NCBI GenBank assembly: GCA_902767145.1
Contig: CACXGG010000080.1
Span: 1 to 15,995 of the forward strand
DNA length: 15,995 bases
DNA from: Oscillospiraceae bacterium
GTDB lineage: Bacteria > Bacillota > Clostridia > Saccharofermentanales > Saccharofermentanaceae
Reading direction: 5' to 3'
Shown one piece after another: positions 13,398 to 15,995 of this stretch (its first letter is position 1; each line of letters opens with the position of its first letter). The translations under genes were made by a program, and so were the position numbers. Under the pieces are notes generated by a model that saw nothing but the letters and a program-made list of their open reading frames with translations, did no database searches and had not been told where the DNA came from.

Positions 13398-15341
13398 TTA
13401 TTGTTTAGGTGTCAGCGGAGTTGCTTCGTCTAAGACCTTGCGCACCGCGGACTGTATCTCGGGTTCCCCGGAGGGAACTTCAGGACTGCTCTTGCTCTCC
13501 TTACCGGGAAGATCGAACAGTTTAGTCTTCTTTTTACCGGATTTTGCTCCATTGTTATTATACAGTTTCTTTTCCGTTTTTGGGTGAATAGTGATGCTTT
13601 CTTTTGATTTATCGTCACTTTGCAACACTGAACCCTCGTTTTGAGGTACAACTCTTGGAAGAATTGGCTGTGTCAGTATCCTTCTGGCTTCCTCTTTATC
13701 AATTTCTTCTGAACTTCTTTCCTCGTCCAGCTCCTTCATAAACTCTTCGCTGAGCCTGGGAGTCTGCCTTACGGAAGGAGCGGAAGCAGGGATCTCCTCT
13801 GTCTCTTCATCAAATCCTTCCTCATCGTCGAAGCCTTCCATATCCTCATCGTCGAACTCGGGTTCGATATAGGTAAGCTCATCCACGAGATCCGTATACC
13901 TCTCCTTGCCCATGGCGGCGATAAGTTCCGCAAGGGCCTTGTCGTGGGCGGTCTTGTCCTTGAAAGGAGTCTTTTCGAAAACAGAAGCCTTCTCCTCCAC
14001 GTCATCGTAACCCATGGACCTTACTGCCTCTACAGCCTGGACTGCCATGAATTCAGCGGCGGTCCTGTAGTAGGGCGCCTCGCTGACTACTCCCGTGGCG
14101 GCGTCATCGTAGATGCTCTCAAAGGCACCTGCTGCCTGGGGAAGAACAAATGTGAAAGTGGATCCCTGGTTCATGGCGGAGGTTACGTTTATGGTACCGT
14201 CGTGCATGTCGGCCACGTCCTTGGCGATGGAAAGCCCGATACCGGAACCTCCCACGTCACGTGAGCCGGAGTTATCCACTCTGAAGAACCTCTCGAAAAG
14301 ATGATCTATATCCTTTTCGGGGATACCCCTTCCGTTGTCGCTTACCTGGATACCGATCCTCTCGCCTATCTCAACAACACTTATGTTGATCTCGTTGGGC
14401 TCGGTCTTTCCTTCGTAATCTATGTACTTCACTGCGTTTGTCAGAAGGTTGATGACCACCCTCATGAGAAGGTTGCTGTTACCGAAGACAAGGGGATAGT
14501 ACATCTTGTCGGGAACGATTATATTCACCTTATCCCTGTTGGGATAATCAGTCAGGTTGCCCACAGCCTTGGAGATGACTTCCCCGAGGTCGATGATGTT
14601 CATCTGGACGCTCTGGGAACACATGGACAGGATAAGGAAATCCTGTACGATATCCTGCATCCTGACGGCATTTGCTATGATCCTGTTGCCCCACTTGATG
14701 AGGTCGTCATAGGAGGGCATATTCTCAGGGGTTATGTTATTTACGAAGAACTCGGATGCCCTTATTACCGTAAGGGGAGTCTTGAGCTCGTGGGAAACGT
14801 TGGCAGCCAGGTCTTTCTGGCGTCTCTCGTCGTCCTTTACCTGGGTGATATCATCCACGATGATTATATCCAGCCTTCTTCCCTCCACGTTCCTGTGAAG
14901 GATCTTTATCTCATAGATCTTTCTCTGGGAGACGTAGTTTGCCCTTATGACGCTGTCGTCGTTTTCTGCATTGAGAAGGTAGTTGGACTTAAGGTGGTTG
15001 TCCTTTTCGTACTTGTCGAGAAAGGCGTTGATGTCCTGGGGGAGCACATCTGCCCCTGCAAGAAACTCCGGGAACTCCTTCAGTGTCTCGTTGCTGTATA
15101 CAAGGCCTGTGGAATCGTAGGCGATGACTCCCAGGTTTACGTTATCGATGATGGATGATCTGATGGCTCCGTCGTACTTGAGCCTTTCGATGAGCTTTTT
15201 GATGTCATCGTCCACCCTGCTGTTAAGGGTATTATTACCTACAAGATAACCTGCGCCCAGAGCGCAAAAGAAGATTATGCCTCCAAAAGCAAGGCACAAT
15301 CCAAGATGTTCGGTGACGAACCTGGCAAATGATTCCAGCAT
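13398..15341 (-). CDS. WalK/PhoR-like sensor histidine kinase with long C-terminal tail
   Basis: This 647-residue membrane kinase should phosphorylate the regulator encoded upstream. One membrane segment lies at about 13-35, with no extracellular domain. A PAS-like region follows at about 58-167 (NVNLGVIAYDSTGLVYSN). HisKA has the phospho-acceptor H184 in NVSHELKTPL. The ATPase domain has the N-box with N302 (NLLTNAVKYID), G1 DNGRGI (335-340), F-box FERFFRV, and G2 GGSGIGL (364-370), ending near 402. About 245 more residues follow: an alanine-rich helical part, an acidic run (495-516), and a lysine-rich patch (591-607). I recognise no domain in this tail. The ATG is 14 nt after the regulator stop, with only a weak binding site, so coupling is likely. 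WalK is favoured over PhoR by yycJ and rlmH nearby, but the WalK extracellular and HAMP parts are absent. Confidence 0.9.
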   Translation of the reverse strand: MLESFARFVTEHLGLCLAFGGIIFFCALGAGYLVGNNTLNSRVDDDIKKLIERLKYDGAIRSSIIDNVNLGVIAYDSTGLVYSNETLKEFPEFLAGADVLPQDINAFLDKYEKDNHLKSNYLLNAENDDSVIRANYVSQRKIYEIKILHRNVEGRRLDIIIVDDITQVKDDERRQKDLAANVSHELKTPLTVIRASEFFVNNITPENMPSYDDLIKWGNRIIANAVRMQDIVQDFLILSMCSQSVQMNIIDLGEVISKAVGNLTDYPNRDKVNIIVPDKMYYPLVFGNSNLLMRVVINLLTNAVKYIDYEGKTEPNEINISVVEIGERIGIQVSDNGRGIPEKDIDHLFERFFRVDNSGSRDVGGSGIGLSIAKDVADMHDGTINVTSAMNQGSTFTFVLPQAAGAFESIYDDAATGVVSEAPYYRTAAEFMAVQAVEAVRSMGYDDVEEKASVFEKTPFKDKTAHDKALAELIAAMGKERYTDLVDELTYIEPEFDDEDMEGFDDEEGFDEETEEIPASAPSVRQTPRLSEEFMKELDEERSSEEIDKEEARRILTQPILPRVVPQNEGSVLQSDDKSKESITIHPKTEKKLYNNNGAKSGKKKTKLFDLPGKESKSSPEVPSGEPEIQSAVRKVLDEATPLTPKQ

Positions 15342-15355
15342 AACAGATCAGCAGA

Positions 15356-15995
15356 TCACTCGAGATCCTTGGGGAAATAGTAACCGGATCCGCGTCTTGT
15401 AAGGATATACTTATACTTCGGCTGGTTGGGCTCGATCTTCTTTCTTGTCCTTCTGACGGTTACGTCTACAGTCCTGACGTCTCCGGAGAAAGCGTAGTTC
15501 CAGACCTTTGAAAGGAGCTCATCCCTGGAGCATACCCTGCCGGCATTGCTCTCGAGATACTGTACGAGCTTGAATTCATTGGAAGTAAGATCGCAGCTAA
15601 CGTTATTGATATATACCTGCATGGCGTCATAGTCGATGATGAGCTCGCCGTCGCAGTAGATATGCTTGCTGTTGTCGGAAGAAGCTGAAGAAGCCTCTGT
15701 TGCGGAAGATCTCTTAAGGAGGTTCTTGACCCTCTCCACCAGGAGAGTAGGATCGAAGGGCTTGCTCATGTAATCATCAGCGCCCCTTCTCAGGACCTCG
15801 ATCTCATAAACGGGGAGATCGCCCCTTGCTGTAAGGAACAAGATGGGGGTTGTATAGCCCTTTTCCCTGAAATCATTGGTGAAATCGAGACCGTTGTAGT
15901 CCTTCATCATCCAGTCGAGGATTATAAGGTCAGGGGACTGCTCGATAGCCATCTGAAGTCCGCTTCTGCCATCGGTTGTGCATATAGTAACAAAC
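15356..15995 (-). CDS. OmpR-family response regulator (WalR-like), 5' end off the window
   Basis: This is a two-component DNA-binding regulator paired with the kinase downstream. The frame stays open to the window edge; about 212 residues are visible, so roughly 20-25 N-terminal residues are missing, including the first acidic pocket residues. The receiver retains the phospho-Asp in LIILDWMMKDYNG, the switch threonine in LFLTARGD, and the lysine in DYMSKPFD. A serine-rich linker (SSATEASSASSDNS) leads to the winged-helix domain with LTSNEFKLVQYLES, VRTVDVTVRRTRKKIE and TRRGSGYYF. The internal ATG at 15952 is not the true start, because receiver sequence continues upstream. WalR is favoured by context; PhoP or PhoB types are possible from sequence alone. 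Confidence 0.93.
   Translation of the reverse strand, partial: FVTICTTDGRSGLQMAIEQSPDLIILDWMMKDYNGLDFTNDFREKGYTTPILFLTARGDLPVYEIEVLRRGADDYMSKPFDPTLLVERVKNLLKRSSATEASSASSDNSKHIYCDGELIIDYDAMQVYINNVSCDLTSNEFKLVQYLESNAGRVCSRDELLSKVWNYAFSGDVRTVDVTVRRTRKKIEPNQPKYKYILTRRGSGYYFPKDLE

Noticed and set aside
14301..15158. Plus-strand open frame of 285 codons opposite the histidine kinase
   Set aside because: It is antisense to the PAS, HisKA and ATPase domains. The valine-, leucine- and aspartate-rich peptide is typical of a mirrored frame.
1..15995. Mobile elements, CRISPR arrays, defence or biosynthetic islands
   Set aside because: No transposase, integrase, direct-repeat array or foreign-looking gene block was found; every stretch is accounted for by conserved housekeeping or regulatory genes.

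Overview
This window comes from a bacterial chromosome, most likely a clostridial member of the Bacillota. The grounds are the order rpmG-secE-nusG-rplK-rplA, a WalRK-like two-component pair followed by yycJ and rlmH, a short-form HisG paired with HisZ, and strong GGAGG-type ribosome binding sites. A narrower placement cannot be defended from sequence alone. All supported genes lie on the minus strand and are tightly packed, so transcription runs from high to low coordinates. I found no tRNA, rRNA, mobile element, CRISPR array or stretch over 300 bases without a gene.

Region 1 (about 15995 to 10780) is a cell-envelope regulatory locus. It holds an OmpR-type response regulator (5' end off the window), a single-pass PAS histidine kinase with a long low-complexity C-terminal tail, murA, a YycJ/WalJ-like metallo-hydrolase, and the 23S rRNA methyltransferase gene rlmH. 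It resembles the walRKHIJ-rlmH locus of low-GC Gram-positives, with murA where walH and walI would be.

Region 2 (10684 to 2229) is one compact histidine operon: hisZ-hisG-hisD-hisC-hisB-purC-hisH-hisA-hisF/I-hisE. Neighbouring genes overlap or sit at most 5 nt apart. A near-consensus sigma-A promoter (TTGACT, 17 nt, TATAAT) lies just after the rlmH stop, with nested palindromes at the predicted start of transcription. Two features stand out. HisF is fused in frame to a complete HisI (phosphoribosyl-AMP cyclohydrolase) domain while HisE is separate, and the purine gene purC sits between hisB and hisH. Every histidine step is covered except histidinol-phosphate phosphatase, which must be elsewhere.

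Region 3 (2222 to 1) is a translation, secretion and transcription operon: rpmG (54 aa), secE, nusG, rplK and the 5' two thirds of rplA. Its promoter (TTGACA, 17 nt, extended-10 TGATAAAAT) starts 6 nt after the hisE stop. No strong intrinsic terminator separates the three units, so read-through between them is plausible.

I do not see a wholly new system here. The best leads are the HisF-HisI fusion, the placement of purC, the tails on the histidine kinase and SecE, and the operator-like palindromes at the his promoter.
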